Shown here one piece after another: positions 42,403 through 52,042 of a stretch of 64,000 nt of DNA. This stretch comes from Tautonia plasticadhaerens (GTDB lineage Bacteria; Planctomycetota; Planctomycetia; Isosphaerales; Isosphaeraceae): contig NZ_CP036426.1 in the NCBI RefSeq assembly GCF_007752535.1, positions 1,178,001 to 1,242,000 on the forward strand, in the 5' to 3' direction. A program made the position numbers and the translations under genes. The notes below the pieces were generated by a model. The model was not told the DNA's origin and did no database searches. It saw nothing but the letters and a program-made list of their open reading frames with translations. Every line of letters begins with the position of its first letter. Within the stretch, counting starts at the first letter, position 1.

Positions 42403-45099
42403 TCAGGTCATCGGGGAGACGTCCAGCCAGTTCGGGCCGGCCGCCAGGTCGACCCGGAGCGGCACGTCGAGCGTCAGCGCGGTGGTCATCGCCTCCCGGA
42501 CCATCGAGGCCAGCTCGGGCAGCTCGTCCGGCGGGGCTTCGAAGACGAGTTCGTCGTGGATCTGCAGCAGCATCCGGGCCCGGGAGCCTCCGCCCCGGAG
42601 GCGGCGGTCGACCTGGAGCATCGCCCGCTTGATCAGGTCGGCGGCCGAGCCCTGGATCGCCGTGTTCACCGCCGTCCGCTCGGCCAGGTTCCGCACCCGG
42701 CCGGTGGTGTTCTTGATGCCGTCGATCGCCCGGCGACGGCCGAGGATCGTCCCCACCCGGCCGGCGGCCTTGGCCCGCTCCAGCGTCTCGGTGATGAACC
42801 GGTCCACCCCCTCGTATTGCCGGAAGTAGGCGTCGATGAATTCCGAGGCGTCGGCCTGGGAGATCCCCAGCCTCCCGGACAGGCCGAAGGCGCTGAGGCC
42901 GTAGATGACGCCGAAGTTCACCGTCTTGGCCATCCGGCGCTGGTCCCTCGTCACCTCGGCCTCGGGGACGCCGAAGATCCGGGAGGCGACCACGGCGTGG
43001 ATGTCCCGGTCCTCGGCGAAGGCCCGGACCAGCTCCGGATCCTTCGAATAATGGGCGAGGATCCGCAGCTCGATCTGCGAGTAGTCGGCCGTCAGCAGGG
43101 ACCAGCCCGGCTCCCCGGCGACGAACGCCTGGCGGATCTGGCGGCCGTCCTCGGTGCGGACCGGGATGTTCTGGAGGTTGGGGTCCGACGAGCTGAGCCG
43201 GCCGGTGGCGGCGACCACCTGGTTGAACGAGGCGTGGATCCGGCCGTCGGGGTGGACCAGCCCCGGCAGGGCGTCGAGGTAGGTCCCCTTGAGCTTGTCG
43301 AGCTGGCGGTGCTGGACGATCAGCCGGGGCAGCGGGTGCGCGTTGGAGAGGGCCTCGAGCACCTCGGCGTCGGTGCTCGGCTCGCCGCCGGGGGTCTTCT
43401 TGGTCGGCTTGAGCTTCAACTCGTCGAAGAGGACCTGGCGGAGCTGGGGCGCCGAGCCGATGTTGAACTCCCGGCCCGCGTGCTCGTAGATCTCCCCCTT
43501 GATCGCCTCCAGTCGCCCGGCGAACTCGGCCGAGAGCTGGCGGAGCCGGGGCACGTCCACGGCGACCCCGGTCGCCTCCATCCGGGCGAGCACGGGGATC
43601 AGGGGCCGTTCCAGCTCCGCGTAGAGATCCCAGAGCCCCTCCTCCCGGACCCTCGGGCCCAGGATGGCGTCGAGCCGCCAGGCGGCGTCGGCGTCCTCTC
43701 CCGCGTAGGCGGTCACCCGATCGACGGCGACGGTGTCGATGGTCGTCTGGTTCTTCCCCTTCCCGATCAGGCTGGAGATCGGGATCATCGTGTGGTCGAG
43801 CAGGCGACGGGACAGCTCGTCGAGGTTGTGGTTCCGCTCGCCGCTCTCCAGCAGGTAGCTCAGGACCATCGTGTCGGTGATCGAGGGCGACAGCTCCACG
43901 CCCAGCCGGCCGAGCACGAGCATGTCGTACTTGAGGTTCTGGCCGACGATCTCCCGGCCCGGGTCGGCCAGGATGGGCCTGAGCGCCTCGATCGTCGCCC
44001 GCTCGTCCAGGGTCGTGCTCCCCTCGGGGCCCCGGACGGGGAGGTAGTACGCCTCGCCGGCCTCCCAGGAGAAGGACATCCCGACGAGCTCGGCCCGGAG
44101 CGGGTCCAGCGCCGTCGTCTCGGTGTCGAAGCTGAACCGGGCCCGTGCCCGGAGGCGGTCGAGGAAGGCGTCGAACTTCTCGGGGGTGTCGACGGCCTGG
44201 TACCGGTCCACCGGCCAGACGTCCTCCGGCGGCTTGGCGTCGTCGGCCCCCAGCTCGTCGAGGAAGCGGTGGAACCCGCACTCCACGCACAGGGACTTCA
44301 GCGCCGCGTGGTCGATGCCGCCCCGGCGGAGGTCGTCCCAGTCGAAGGCGATGGGCAGGTCGGTCCGCAGGGCGATCAGTTCCCGGGCGCGTCGGGCGGT
44401 GTCGGCGTGGGTGTAGAGGTTCTCCTTGCGCTTGGCGCCGGAGACCTTGGCGACGTTGTCGAGCAGGGCGTTGAGCGAGCCGAACTGGTTGAGCAGCTGG
44501 GCCGCCGTCTTCGTCCCGATGCCGGGGACGCCGGGGACGTTGTCGACGGCGTCCCCGGTCAGGGAGAGCAGGTCGACGACCTGTTCGGGGGTGATGTCCC
44601 AGTCGGACTTCAGGCCGGCGGCGTCGAGCACGGCCTGCTTGCGGAGGTTGTAGATGAAGACGTGGTCGCCCAGCAGCTGGCGGGCGTCCTTGTCGGAGGT
44701 GCAGATGTAGACGTCCATGCCCCGTTCGACCCCGAGCCGGGAGACGGTGGCGATCACGTCGTCGGCCTCGGCCCCCTTGAATTCCAGGACCGGGATGCGG
44801 AAGCCCTCGAAGACGCGCCTGATCACGGGGATCTGGGGCTGGAGGTCGTCGGGCATGGCGGCCCGGTTGGCCTTGTAGTCCTCGAAGAGGTCGGAGCGGA
44901 AGACCCGGCCCGCGCCGTCGAAGGCGGCGGCGACGGAGTGGGGCTGGCGGTCCCTCAGCAGGTTGAGCACGTCCCGGAAGATGCCGAACGCGGCGTTGGT
45001 CGGCTGCCCCGCCGGCCCGGTCATCTGGGGGATGGCGTGGAAGACCTGATAGATGATCGAATACGCATCGAGCAGGTAGAGCGACGGGCGGTCGTTCAT
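42403..45099 (-). CDS. polA: DNA polymerase I
   Basis: An 898-residue polymerase with three intact domains. The 5'-nuclease (about 1-290) has AAAFDGAGRVFRSDLFEDYK, GAEADDVIATVSRLG and DKDARQL and the helix-hairpin-helix GVPGIGTKTAAQLLN. The 3'-5' exonuclease (about 315-500) keeps DEDDy residues (FSFDTETTALDP, NLKYDMLVLGR, YAGEDADAAWRL). The polymerase has motif A LLTADYSQIELRILAHYS, motif B RRMAKTVNFGVIYGLSAFGL and motif C LLQIHDELVFEAP. Proofreading therefore looks functional. ATG at 45099. Single gene, in Okazaki fragment processing and repair. Confidence 0.96.
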   Translation of the reverse strand: MNDRPSLYLLDAYSIIYQVFHAIPQMTGPAGQPTNAAFGIFRDVLNLLRDRQPHSVAAAFDGAGRVFRSDLFEDYKANRAAMPDDLQPQIPVIRRVFEGFRIPVLEFKGAEADDVIATVSRLGVERGMDVYICTSDKDARQLLGDHVFIYNLRKQAVLDAAGLKSDWDITPEQVVDLLSLTGDAVDNVPGVPGIGTKTAAQLLNQFGSLNALLDNVAKVSGAKRKENLYTHADTARRARELIALRTDLPIAFDWDDLRRGGIDHAALKSLCVECGFHRFLDELGADDAKPPEDVWPVDRYQAVDTPEKFDAFLDRLRARARFSFDTETTALDPLRAELVGMSFSWEAGEAYYLPVRGPEGSTTLDERATIEALRPILADPGREIVGQNLKYDMLVLGRLGVELSPSITDTMVLSYLLESGERNHNLDELSRRLLDHTMIPISSLIGKGKNQTTIDTVAVDRVTAYAGEDADAAWRLDAILGPRVREEGLWDLYAELERPLIPVLARMEATGVAVDVPRLRQLSAEFAGRLEAIKGEIYEHAGREFNIGSAPQLRQVLFDELKLKPTKKTPGGEPSTDAEVLEALSNAHPLPRLIVQHRQLDKLKGTYLDALPGLVHPDGRIHASFNQVVAATGRLSSSDPNLQNIPVRTEDGRQIRQAFVAGEPGWSLLTADYSQIELRILAHYSKDPELVRAFAEDRDIHAVVASRIFGVPEAEVTRDQRRMAKTVNFGVIYGLSAFGLSGRLGISQADASEFIDAYFRQYEGVDRFITETLERAKAAGRVGTILGRRRAIDGIKNTTGRVRNLAERTAVNTAIQGSAADLIKRAMLQVDRRLRGGGSRARMLLQIHDELVFEAPPDELPELASMVREAMTTALTLDVPLRVDLAAGPNWLDVSPMT

Positions 45100-45401
45100 C
45101 GCGTCGGGGCGGGGTGGGGTGAGGAGGGAAGCGACGGGATCGCCGAGGGGGATTGGTCGGCCGGTCGACTATCGCCCGGCGTCGGGGCCGTGTCAAGCGG
45201 GAGGGCGACTCGGGGCGAGGCGAGGCGAGCGAGGCGGGGGGATGGGGGGCGGGCGCCGGCCCCTATCCCGCGCCGTATTCCCTCGTCATCCCCCGGGACT
45301 CCGAGGAGGTCCTCCCGGGGCATGTCCTCGCGTCCCTCGCGCTGCCCTCGTACAATCCTGCTCGACCCGCCTCGAACCGCCCCGAAGGAGGAGTCCCCGT
45401 C
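45100..45401. other. Divergent region between polA and the CBM9 gene
   Basis: 302 bp. A TACAAT at 45351-45356 lies 46 bp before the CBM9 start and could be a -10, without a convincing -35. AAGGAGGAG precedes the ATG at 45402. Nothing else stands out; the polA start has no obvious promoter consensus. Confidence 0.4.
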
Positions 45402-46160
45402 ATGCGCCCGACGAGCCCGATCCCGGCGTCGATGCTCCTGCTCGCCCTGACCTCGATGGGCGCCGACGCGGCCCAGGAGGGGCCGCCGATCACCCGGGAG
45501 GCGACCTGCCGTCGGGTCGAGACGGCCCCGGTGATCGACGGGGAGTTGGACGACCCCGCCTGGGAGGCCGCCGCCGACGACGCCGTCACCGACTTCGCCG
45601 CCTTCTGGGCCGGGGAGCCGCGCGAGGGGACCCGGGCGGTGCTCGTCTGGGACGACGACGCCCTCTATTTCTCCGCCACCATGACCGACGCCGAGCTGCG
45701 CGCCTTCGGCACCGAGCGGAACGACCGGCTCTGGCTGGGAGACGTCTTCGAGCTGTTCTTCAAGCCCTCGGAGGATGACCCGCGCTACTACGAGTTCCAG
45801 GCCAACCCCCGCTCGGTCATCCTGGAGCTGGCGTTCCCCCGCCGGGGATTCGACTTCGAAGAGCTGGCCGCCCGGCCGACGATGGGGTTCGAGGCGGTGG
45901 CGGTCGTCGACGGGACGCTCGACCAGCCCGGGGACGCCGACCGCTCCTGGCGGGTCGAGGGCCGCATCCCCTGGACCCTCGTCGAGCCGACCGGCGGCCG
46001 GCCCGAGGAGGGGGACGTGTGGCGATTCGCCCTCTGCCGGTACGATTACGGCCCGGAGGGGACCGAGCCCCTGCTGTTCAGCTCCGCCCCGCTGACCCGG
46101 CCGAGCTTCCACCAGTACGAGGACTACGGCCGGCTCCGGTTCGCCGGCCCGGCCGAGTGA
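45402..46160 (+). CDS. Exported CBM9-like carbohydrate-binding protein
   Basis: A 252-residue protein with signal peptide MRPTSPIPASMLLLALTSMG ending ADAAQ. The start is fixed by AAGGAGGAG. A single CBM9/DOMON-like domain fills it: TAPVIDGELDDPAWEAAADD, TRAVLVWDDDALYFSATMTD, LWLGDVFELFFKPSEDDPRY, RVEGRIPWTLVEPTGGRP and WRFALCRYDYGPEGTEPLLF, with the typical S..PLTRPSFHQYEDYGRLRF ending. It is probably extracytoplasmic and binds a glycan; no catalytic residues. Confidence 0.82.
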   Translation: MRPTSPIPASMLLLALTSMGADAAQEGPPITREATCRRVETAPVIDGELDDPAWEAAADDAVTDFAAFWAGEPREGTRAVLVWDDDALYFSATMTDAELRAFGTERNDRLWLGDVFELFFKPSEDDPRYYEFQANPRSVILELAFPRRGFDFEELAARPTMGFEAVAVVDGTLDQPGDADRSWRVEGRIPWTLVEPTGGRPEEGDVWRFALCRYDYGPEGTEPLLFSSAPLTRPSFHQYEDYGRLRFAGPAE

Positions 46161-46170
46161 GCGGCGGGTC

Positions 46171-46208
46171 GGGGCGGGGCCTCGGGGGGCACGCCGTCGG
46201 CCCGCCCC
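46171..46208. terminator. Hairpin between convergent genes
   Basis: GGGGCGGG (46171-46178) pairs with CCCGCCCC (46201-46208). It lies 11 bp after the CBM9 stop and 20 bp before the end of the convergent gene. No T tract. Confidence 0.4.
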
Positions 46209-46228
46209 CCGGCCCGGTCCGGGGGGGA

Positions 46229-47020
46229 TCAGGTGAAGGGGATCGAGTCGACGAAGGTGTCACCGAGCTTCTCGAAGTAGCTCTTGTTCTGATCCTCGAT
46301 GAAATCCCGGACCTGGGAGACGTAGCGAATGTCCTCGGCCGAGGCCTCCCCCCGGGCGAAGCGGTCGGTGGCGTCGTGGTAGCGCTGGCGACGCTCGACG
46401 AAGCGGAGCCGGGCGGGCTGGGGCCGGGCGGCGTGGTCCGCCTGCGAGGCGGCCGGCTGGAACCCGGCCGAGACGAGGGCCGCCCGGGACGCGGAGGGCT
46501 GCGAGACGGCCATCCGCTGCTCGACGCCGACGAGCCACCCGCCGGTCCGGGCGTCGGAGACGTCCACCCGGACCCAGGTCATGCCGGAGGTCCCGGGTCC
46601 GTAGGCGTGCGCCCCGCGGACGTAGAAGCCGCCCCAGGGGCTCGGCTGGATGACGCCGGGTGAGGCCTGGCCGTCCCCCCAGTCGATCGTCGCCGAGAGC
46701 TGGTCGGCCGGGATCCGCGTATTGGCGATGAATGAGGCCACCGCCCCCTCGAACGGCTGGCCCGACCAGGCCCGGAGCGTCGGCAGCGGGGTGTGCCGGA
46801 AGACGACCGGCGCGGACGAGGCCGATGGCCCCGGGACGGGGCTCGACACCGCGGCGCTGGCCATGGGGGGGGCGTTGGAGAGCAGTTGCCTGGCCTCCAA
46901 CCCCTCCAGGCTCGGCCGTCGTCGTCGATCGGGCGTGTGGCGTCGGCGGTCGGATGCGGGGACGGACGCGGGAGCCGGGGGGACGACGGCGGGGTGGTCG
47001 TCCCGGTTCCTCCGAAACAT
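46229..47020 (-). CDS. Surface-associated protein with LEGLEARQLLS (LEPR-XLL-like) motif
   Basis: A 263-residue protein. Residues 1-50 are basic and Pro-rich and end in RRPSLEGLEARQLLSNAPPM, the N-terminal LEPR-XLL-like motif found in planctomycete surface proteins. A beta-rich domain follows with TRIPADQLSATIDWGDGQAS and GGFYVRGAHAYGPGTSGMTW, a PKD/Ig-like pattern ('DWGDG' and 'HAY'). The C-terminal 80 residues are helical and charged (RFVERRQRYHDATDRFARGE). No classical signal peptide is seen; export presumably depends on the motif. Function unknown. Confidence 0.75.
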   Translation of the reverse strand: MFRRNRDDHPAVVPPAPASVPASDRRRHTPDRRRRPSLEGLEARQLLSNAPPMASAAVSSPVPGPSASSAPVVFRHTPLPTLRAWSGQPFEGAVASFIANTRIPADQLSATIDWGDGQASPGVIQPSPWGGFYVRGAHAYGPGTSGMTWVRVDVSDARTGGWLVGVEQRMAVSQPSASRAALVSAGFQPAASQADHAARPQPARLRFVERRQRYHDATDRFARGEASAEDIRYVSQVRDFIEDQNKSYFEKLGDTFVDSIPFT

Positions 47021-47235
47021 GGAAGCTCCCTTCCTGCCTCCCCCAGGGGCGATCGTCCACCCCGGGGCGAACCGGCGGCCCGGCCGGCCCCCCCGACCGG
47101 GGGGCTCGCGGCGCGACCTGCCTCGCTTCCTTGGTTCGGCACGACCGGCCGGATCACTTCAATCGATCCGTCGGGGAGGACGGGGGCAAGTCGTCGTCCG
47201 TCCCCGGCGTCGTCGGACGCCGCCCCGGGCCGAGG

Positions 47236-48831
47236 TTAGAAGGAGTTGATGAGCATCGGCTCGCGATCGGCCGTGGCTCCCTCGGTCCCCTTCGTCGCTC
47301 CTCGGAGCGACCTTGCCAGCGTGTAGGCGTGGTAGTGCATGGTGATGTGCAGCAAGTAGGTCACGGCCATGCCGGGGTTCTGCCGCTTCTTCAGATAGCG
47401 CCACATCCGGCGGCGATACTCGCGTCGCAGGGCGGGGTCGGGCACCGAGGTCATCAGGCGGATGAACAGGCCGATCGACTGGAGCAGCCACATCAACTCG
47501 GTCTTGGCCCGCAGGTGGGGGCGCGTGCGCCACCATCGGAGTCGACCCCGGCCGATGTTGAGATTCCCCTTGAGGAACAGGTCCTCCATCCGCTCGAAGT
47601 AGGCCTCGGGCTCGTACAGCTCATTCATCACCCGGACATAGCCGTCTCGCAGCTCCTGCCGGGAGAGCTTGAGCGGGATGACGTTGGTGCCGTAGGCCGG
47701 CCGGTCGTCGAGGTCGAGTCGGCCCTCGGCGAGTAGCCGATCGTAGAGCGGTGTCTTGGGGATCGCGTGCAGCATGCCGGTCATCGAGGTGGTGATCCGG
47801 GCCTCGTGCAGGAACTGCCGCTGGGCGTCGAAGATGGTCTCGTCGTCGCTGTCGAAGCCCATGATCATCCCGCACCAGACGCCCATCCCGGCGTCCTGGA
47901 TGCGGTGAATCTTCTCGATCATGGTCCCCCCCTTGCGGAGGTTCTGGAGCTTCTTCGTCTCCCTGAGCGCCTCCTCGTTGGGGGTCTCGATGCCGACGAA
48001 GACGAACGTGATGTTGGCCTCGACCATCAGGTCCATCAGCTCGGCGTCATCCGCCAGGTCGAGCGAGGCCTCGGTGAAGAAGGTGAGCGGGTAGGCGTTG
48101 GCCTGTTGCCAGTCGACGACCGCCTGGAGGATCGGCTTGATCCCCTTCTTGTTGCCGATGAGGTTGTCGTCGACGACGAAGACGACCTTCAGGCCCGAAC
48201 GACGGACGGCCTCCAGCTCGGCGATGACCTGCTCGGCGGTCTTGATCCGGGGGCGACGGCCGAACGTGACGATGATGTCGCAGAACTCGCACTGGAACGG
48301 GCAGCCGCGCGAGAACTGGACCGAGCCGAAGGCGTAGCGGTCCGACTTCATCAGGTCGAACCGGGGCGTCGGCACCGTCGACATGTCCGTCTTCTCGGAC
48401 TGCTCGTAGCGGTACTGGTGCAGCCCCTGGGGCCAGGCCTCCAGGAATTGCGGCCAGGTCTGCTCGGCCTCGCCGACGAAGATCACGTCGGCCAGCCCCT
48501 CGAAGTAGTCCTCCTGGACGGTGACGTATGGCCCGCCGACGGCCGTGAAGCAGCCCCGCTTCTTCAGCTCGGTGAGGATCTGGGTCATGCGGAACCGCTG
48601 GACGCTCATCCCGGTCAGGCCGACGAGATCGGCCCGGGCACAGCGGTCGAAGTCGATCGGCTCGACATTCTCGTCGACCACCGTGACCGAGTGCCCTTCC
48701 GGCGTCAGGGCCGCCAGCAGCGGCAGGGCGGCGACCGGGAGGTTGGCCTTCTTGCCCATCAGGGGCAACGCGTGCTCCAGGCCCCAGTAGGAGATCTCGA
48801 ACTTCGGATTGATCAGGACGATATCGGCCAT
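47236..48831 (-). CDS. B12-binding radical SAM protein (DUF4070, HpnP-like)
   Basis: A 531-residue radical SAM enzyme. ATG at 48831 has GGAGG upstream. The N-terminal cobalamin-binding domain (about 1-165) starts [40 protein letters not shown] and [16 protein letters not shown] are typical. The radical SAM core has [20 protein letters not shown] (CxxxCxxC binding the 4Fe-4S cluster), [20 protein letters not shown] and [20 protein letters not shown]. The C-terminal 150 residues match DUF4070. The closest recalled relatives are hopanoid C-2 methylase-like proteins, but no hpn genes adjoin, so the substrate is open. Methyl transfer to an unactivated carbon is inferred. Confidence 0.85.
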   Translation of the reverse strand: MADIVLINPKFEISYWGLEHALPLMGKKANLPVAALPLLAALTPEGHSVTVVDENVEPIDFDRCARADLVGLTGMSVQRFRMTQILTELKKRGCFTAVGGPYVTVQEDYFEGLADVIFVGEAEQTWPQFLEAWPQGLHQYRYEQSEKTDMSTVPTPRFDLMKSDRYAFGSVQFSRGCPFQCEFCDIIVTFGRRPRIKTAEQVIAELEAVRRSGLKVVFVVDDNLIGNKKGIKPILQAVVDWQQANAYPLTFFTEASLDLADDAELMDLMVEANITFVFVGIETPNEEALRETKKLQNLRKGGTMIEKIHRIQDAGMGVWCGMIMGFDSDDETIFDAQRQFLHEARITTSMTGMLHAIPKTPLYDRLLAEGRLDLDDRPAYGTNVIPLKLSRQELRDGYVRVMNELYEPEAYFERMEDLFLKGNLNIGRGRLRWWRTRPHLRAKTELMWLLQSIGLFIRLMTSVPDPALRREYRRRMWRYLKKRQNPGMAVTYLLHITMHYHAYTLARSLRGATKGTEGATADREPMLINSF

Positions 48832-48989
48832 GGACCCTCCAGGAGCGCGACTGCCGAGGCGACGGCCGTCTTGACCGGCGGCAAGTCGCCACATCATAGG
48901 CGGATCCGCCGAATCATGCTGCGCCCTTACGGCGGAAATGCCCGATCCGCGATCGATCGGGCCGGCCACACTTACGCAAGTCCCGGGCC

Positions 48990-49018
48990 GTGGCCGGGCT
49001 TCACGCCCCTGCTATGAT
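48990..49018 (+). promoter_or_regulatory. Promoter-like site of the MFS transporter gene
   Basis: GTGGCC at 48990-48995, a 17-bp spacer and TATGAT at 49013-49018 preceded by CTGC (extended -10), 63 bp before the TTG start. Very similar to the site at 3522-3530. Confidence 0.42.
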
Positions 49019-49081
49019 TGCGGGGCGAGACCGGGCCGGGGCCGGGGCCGGGCCCGGTCGACCGAGGGCGAGGGGGAGCAA

Positions 49082-50332
49082 TTGGGGCGACGACTGGCGA
49101 TCATGATGGCCCTGCTGTACGCCGTGCAGGGCACCTGGTATCCGATGCTGGCGGTCCACCTGAAGGACCTCGGCATCTCCGGCGAGGCCCGGGGCTGGAT
49201 CTTCGCCACGTTCGCCCTCGGCAGCGTCCTGGCCCCGATCGGCGCCGGCCAGCTGGCCGACCGCCGCCTCGCCGCCGACCGCCTGATGTGCGTCATCTAC
49301 GCCGTCGCCGCCGGGCTGCTGGGCGTGATGGCCTCGGGGCGGGTCGAGGGGGCCTGGCCGATCTTCGTCCTGTTCCTGGTCTACTGGCTGGTCGTGGCGC
49401 CCGCCTCGGGCCTGGGCAACGCCATTGCGTTGCGCAACCTCCCCCGGCCCCGGGAGCAGTTCGGCGGGGTGAGGCTCTGGGGGACGGTCGGCTGGATGGT
49501 CGCCGGCTGGATGGTGGCGCAGGCGATGGCGATCACCGGCTCCGACGGCCCCCGACGGGGCGCCTCGGAGGCGTTCGCCGTCGGCGCGGTGCTGGCGGCC
49601 CTGCTCGCCGGGTTCTGCCTCCGACTGCCGCGGACGCCCCCGCTGGCCGCCGTCGGCCCGGGCCCGGGCTGGGCCGAGGCGGTCGCCGACGCCTCCTCGC
49701 TGCTCCGCCGGCCGATCGTGGCGCTGTACCTCGTCACCGCCTTCGGGGTGACGCTGACGCTCCCCTACATGTTCCAGGTCCAGCCGCCCTACCTGGAGCA
49801 GATCGGCCTGCCCAGGCGCTGGATCGCCCCGGCGATGACGCTGGGCCAGGTGCCGGAGATCTTCGCCCTCTGGGCCCTGCCCTGGATGTTCCGGAGGCTG
49901 GGTGACCGGGGGACCCTGGCCCTCGGGATCGCCTCCTGGGTCGTCCGCTACGGCAGCCTGGCGGCGGATCCCCCGCTCTGGCTGGCGATCGCGGGGATCC
50001 CGCTGCACGGCATCGGCATCGCCTGCTTCACCGTCGCCGGCCAGATGTTCCTCGACTCGCAGGCGCCCTCGCATCGCCGGGCGGGGGCCCAGGGCCTGCA
50101 CACGGTGATCACCGCCGGGGCCGGCGCCCTGCTCGGCAACCTCCTGGCCGGGGCGGTGGTCGGCCGGCTGGGTGACACCGCCGGGGTCTTCGTGGTGCCC
50201 TTCGCCGTCAACGCGATCCTGCTGGTCGGCTGGGTCGGCCTGGCCCGCCGGTCGTCCCTCGGCGGCCGGGCGGTCGACGACCATGCGGGCCGGGCCGGCG
50301 CGGGGGTCGCGACCGGGTCGGTCCCGGAATGA
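49082..50332 (+). CDS. MFS transporter, nucleoside:H+ symporter-like
   Basis: A 416-residue membrane protein with 12 hydrophobic segments. TTG 49082 is preferred as start: GAGGGGGAG lies about 6 bp upstream and MGRRLAIMMALLYAVQGTWY would begin the first helix. Landmarks of the NHS family: GTWYPMLAVHLKDLGISGEA, the cytoplasmic loop RGWIFATFALGSVLAPIGAG and QLADRRLAADRLMCVIYAVA, and LYLVTAFGVTLTLPYMFQVQ. GAGALLGNLLAGAVVGRLGD is in the last repeat. It probably imports nucleosides with protons; a more distant MFS substrate is possible. Confidence 0.82.
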   Translation: MGRRLAIMMALLYAVQGTWYPMLAVHLKDLGISGEARGWIFATFALGSVLAPIGAGQLADRRLAADRLMCVIYAVAAGLLGVMASGRVEGAWPIFVLFLVYWLVVAPASGLGNAIALRNLPRPREQFGGVRLWGTVGWMVAGWMVAQAMAITGSDGPRRGASEAFAVGAVLAALLAGFCLRLPRTPPLAAVGPGPGWAEAVADASSLLRRPIVALYLVTAFGVTLTLPYMFQVQPPYLEQIGLPRRWIAPAMTLGQVPEIFALWALPWMFRRLGDRGTLALGIASWVVRYGSLAADPPLWLAIAGIPLHGIGIACFTVAGQMFLDSQAPSHRRAGAQGLHTVITAGAGALLGNLLAGAVVGRLGDTAGVFVVPFAVNAILLVGWVGLARRSSLGGRAVDDHAGRAGAGVATGSVPE

Positions 50333-50360
50333 GTCGCCGGACGGACCCCACCCGACGGGA

Positions 50361-50384
50361 TGCGTCGTGAGGTGAGGCGACGCA
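50361..50384. terminator. Hairpin between the MFS gene and the convergent small gene
   Basis: TGCGTCG (50361-50367) and CGACGCA (50378-50384) form a 7-bp stem around TGAGGTGAGG. It lies 28 bp after the MFS stop. Confidence 0.45.
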
Positions 50385-50430
50385 ATCGACGGGGGGATCG
50401 GATCGCATCGCATCGACCTTCGCCCCGGGA

Positions 50431-50799
50431 TCAGGCGTCGTTGGTCGCCTCCTCCGAGGCGGGCGGGGCGTCCTCGCCCGCCGGGGAGGCGGAGGCGGAG
50501 GGTGCGGGCTTCGACTCGTCCCGCCTCCTCGCACGCTTCTCCCGGGGGCGATCCCGGGCGACGGCATCGAGGGACCGGGCGTCGCTGAGCATCTCGAACT
50601 GGCTGATGAGCAGGCAGAGGAAATGGAGCCGGGAGCCGTGCACCTCCAGGAATTCGTTCACCTGGAAGCCGCCCTCGGAGAATTCCTCATCCATCGAGAG
50701 CACGGTGTCGGCCATCTGGTCGAGGATCGACTCGCGGGCCCGGTTCAGGACCTCGATGGCCGCGCGAAGCCTGTCGGGAGATCTGGCCGGTCGGGGCAT
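50431..50799 (-). CDS. Small helical protein of unknown function
   Basis: A 122-residue protein starting MPRPARSPDRLRAAIEVLNR at ATG 50799. Residues 10-75 form amphipathic helices (ESILDQMADTVLSMDEEFSE, then LHFLCLLISQFEMLSDARSL). The tail is low complexity, Lys/Ala/Ser-rich and acidic at the end (ASEEATNDA). It lies 46 bp after the hydrolase gene's stop on the same strand and may be co-transcribed with it. No family recognised. Confidence 0.6.
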   Translation of the reverse strand: MPRPARSPDRLRAAIEVLNRARESILDQMADTVLSMDEEFSEGGFQVNEFLEVHGSRLHFLCLLISQFEMLSDARSLDAVARDRPREKRARRRDESKPAPSASASPAGEDAPPASEEATNDA

Positions 50800-50845
50800 G
50801 ATACCGCCTGGCGTTCGATCCGAAGGGGGAGTCAGGTCCTCGGCG

Positions 50846-51910
50846 TCACCCCCCGACGGCCGGGGCCGTCGCGTCCGGGGTCGTGGTCGGGGCCGAGGGC
50901 CGGCCCCACCGGCAGGCCAGCCAGTGGGCGAACCGGGCGTCGAGCCAGCGACGGTCGATCCCCCACCTCTGGCGGCTGATGAAGCCGAGGTGTCCTCCCC
51001 GAGGAGCAACTTCCAGGCGGATTTGGGACGGGAAATCCACGGAAAAAAACGGATCGGCCGGGATGAAGGGGTCGTCCAGGGCGTGGACGACCAGCCCCGG
51101 CACCCGGATCGCCGGGATGATCGGCCTGGCGCTGGCACGCCGGTAGTAGTCCTGGGCGCCGTCGAAGCCGTTGCGGGGGGCGGTGTAGCATTGGTCGAAG
51201 TCGACCATCGACCGCACCCGGGCCAGGTCGACCGGCCCGAGGTCGGGCACCACGTCGTGGAGCCGCTTGATGTCGGCCACCAGCTGCCGGACGAAGTAGC
51301 GGTCGTAGAGCGACAGCGGGAAGCGTTTCATGCGCTCGCAGCAGAGCGCCAGGTCGATCGGCGGGTTGGCCGCGAGCACGCAATCGAGGTTCGGCACCGG
51401 GCGGTCGGACGCCTCGCCGGCCAGCTTCAGGACGATGTTCCCCCCCAGCGAGAGCCCGACCAGGCCGATCGGCGCCTCGGGGTATCGGCGGGCCAGCCGC
51501 TCGGCGACGGCCCGGATGTCGTCGCTCCTGCCGCCGTGGTAGATGCCCTTCGACAGCCCGAGCCCCGAGCCGGCGCTGCGGAGGTTCACCCGGACCACCC
51601 GGAGCCCGGCTCGGAGCAGCCGGTCGGTGAACCGGACCTGGTAGTCGCTCTCGGCGTGCCCGGCCAGCCCGTGCACCAGGACCACGATCGGGCGATCGCT
51701 CGGGCAGTCGGCCGGGGCGCTCTCCAGCAGGACGAGCCGGTCGCCGTCCTCCAGCTCCAGCTCGGAACGGCCGATCGGTAGCAGGACGGGCTTCCCCCGG
51801 GCCAGGAACCCGACGAGCGTCTGCGCGTGCCCGCTGCGGAAGAGCGGGTGCGGCTCGAAAGCAGGGAAGTCGTCGGCGAGGTCGAGGGCGGGCGCGTCGG
51901 CTTCGGTCAT
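50846..51910 (-). CDS. YheT-like alpha/beta hydrolase
   Basis: A 354-residue hydrolase of the YheT/ABHD1-3 subfamily. Landmarks: FRSGHAQTLVGFLARGKPVL at the start, IVVLVHGLAGHAESDYQVRF (oxyanion region), nucleophile elbow GLVGLSLGGNIVLKLAG (Ser), VPGLVVHALDDPFIPADPFF (Asp) and VAPRGGHLGFISRQRWG (His). The full catalytic triad is thus visible. Substrates of the family are mostly esters; none is specified. It is probably cytosolic and lies in a minus-strand pair with the 122-residue gene. Confidence 0.88.
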   Translation of the reverse strand: MTEADAPALDLADDFPAFEPHPLFRSGHAQTLVGFLARGKPVLLPIGRSELELEDGDRLVLLESAPADCPSDRPIVVLVHGLAGHAESDYQVRFTDRLLRAGLRVVRVNLRSAGSGLGLSKGIYHGGRSDDIRAVAERLARRYPEAPIGLVGLSLGGNIVLKLAGEASDRPVPNLDCVLAANPPIDLALCCERMKRFPLSLYDRYFVRQLVADIKRLHDVVPDLGPVDLARVRSMVDFDQCYTAPRNGFDGAQDYYRRASARPIIPAIRVPGLVVHALDDPFIPADPFFSVDFPSQIRLEVAPRGGHLGFISRQRWGIDRRWLDARFAHWLACRWGRPSAPTTTPDATAPAVGG

Positions 51911-52042
51911 GGTGGGGCGGGTCGGGGCCTGTGGGAGGGGGGAAGGTGGAGTCGACGTTCGAAACGCGAGCCCGGCGCCGGTGGCGTCCCGGGAGGCCCC
52001 TCGGCCGGGCGACCGGGGGGCGGCACTGCCCGTCGATCGCCC

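Noticed and set aside
49082-50332. ATG 48938 as start of the MFS gene
   Set aside because: The extension is Arg/Gly-rich, overlaps the promoter-like site and has no ribosome-binding site, whereas TTG 49082 has one directly before the first helix.
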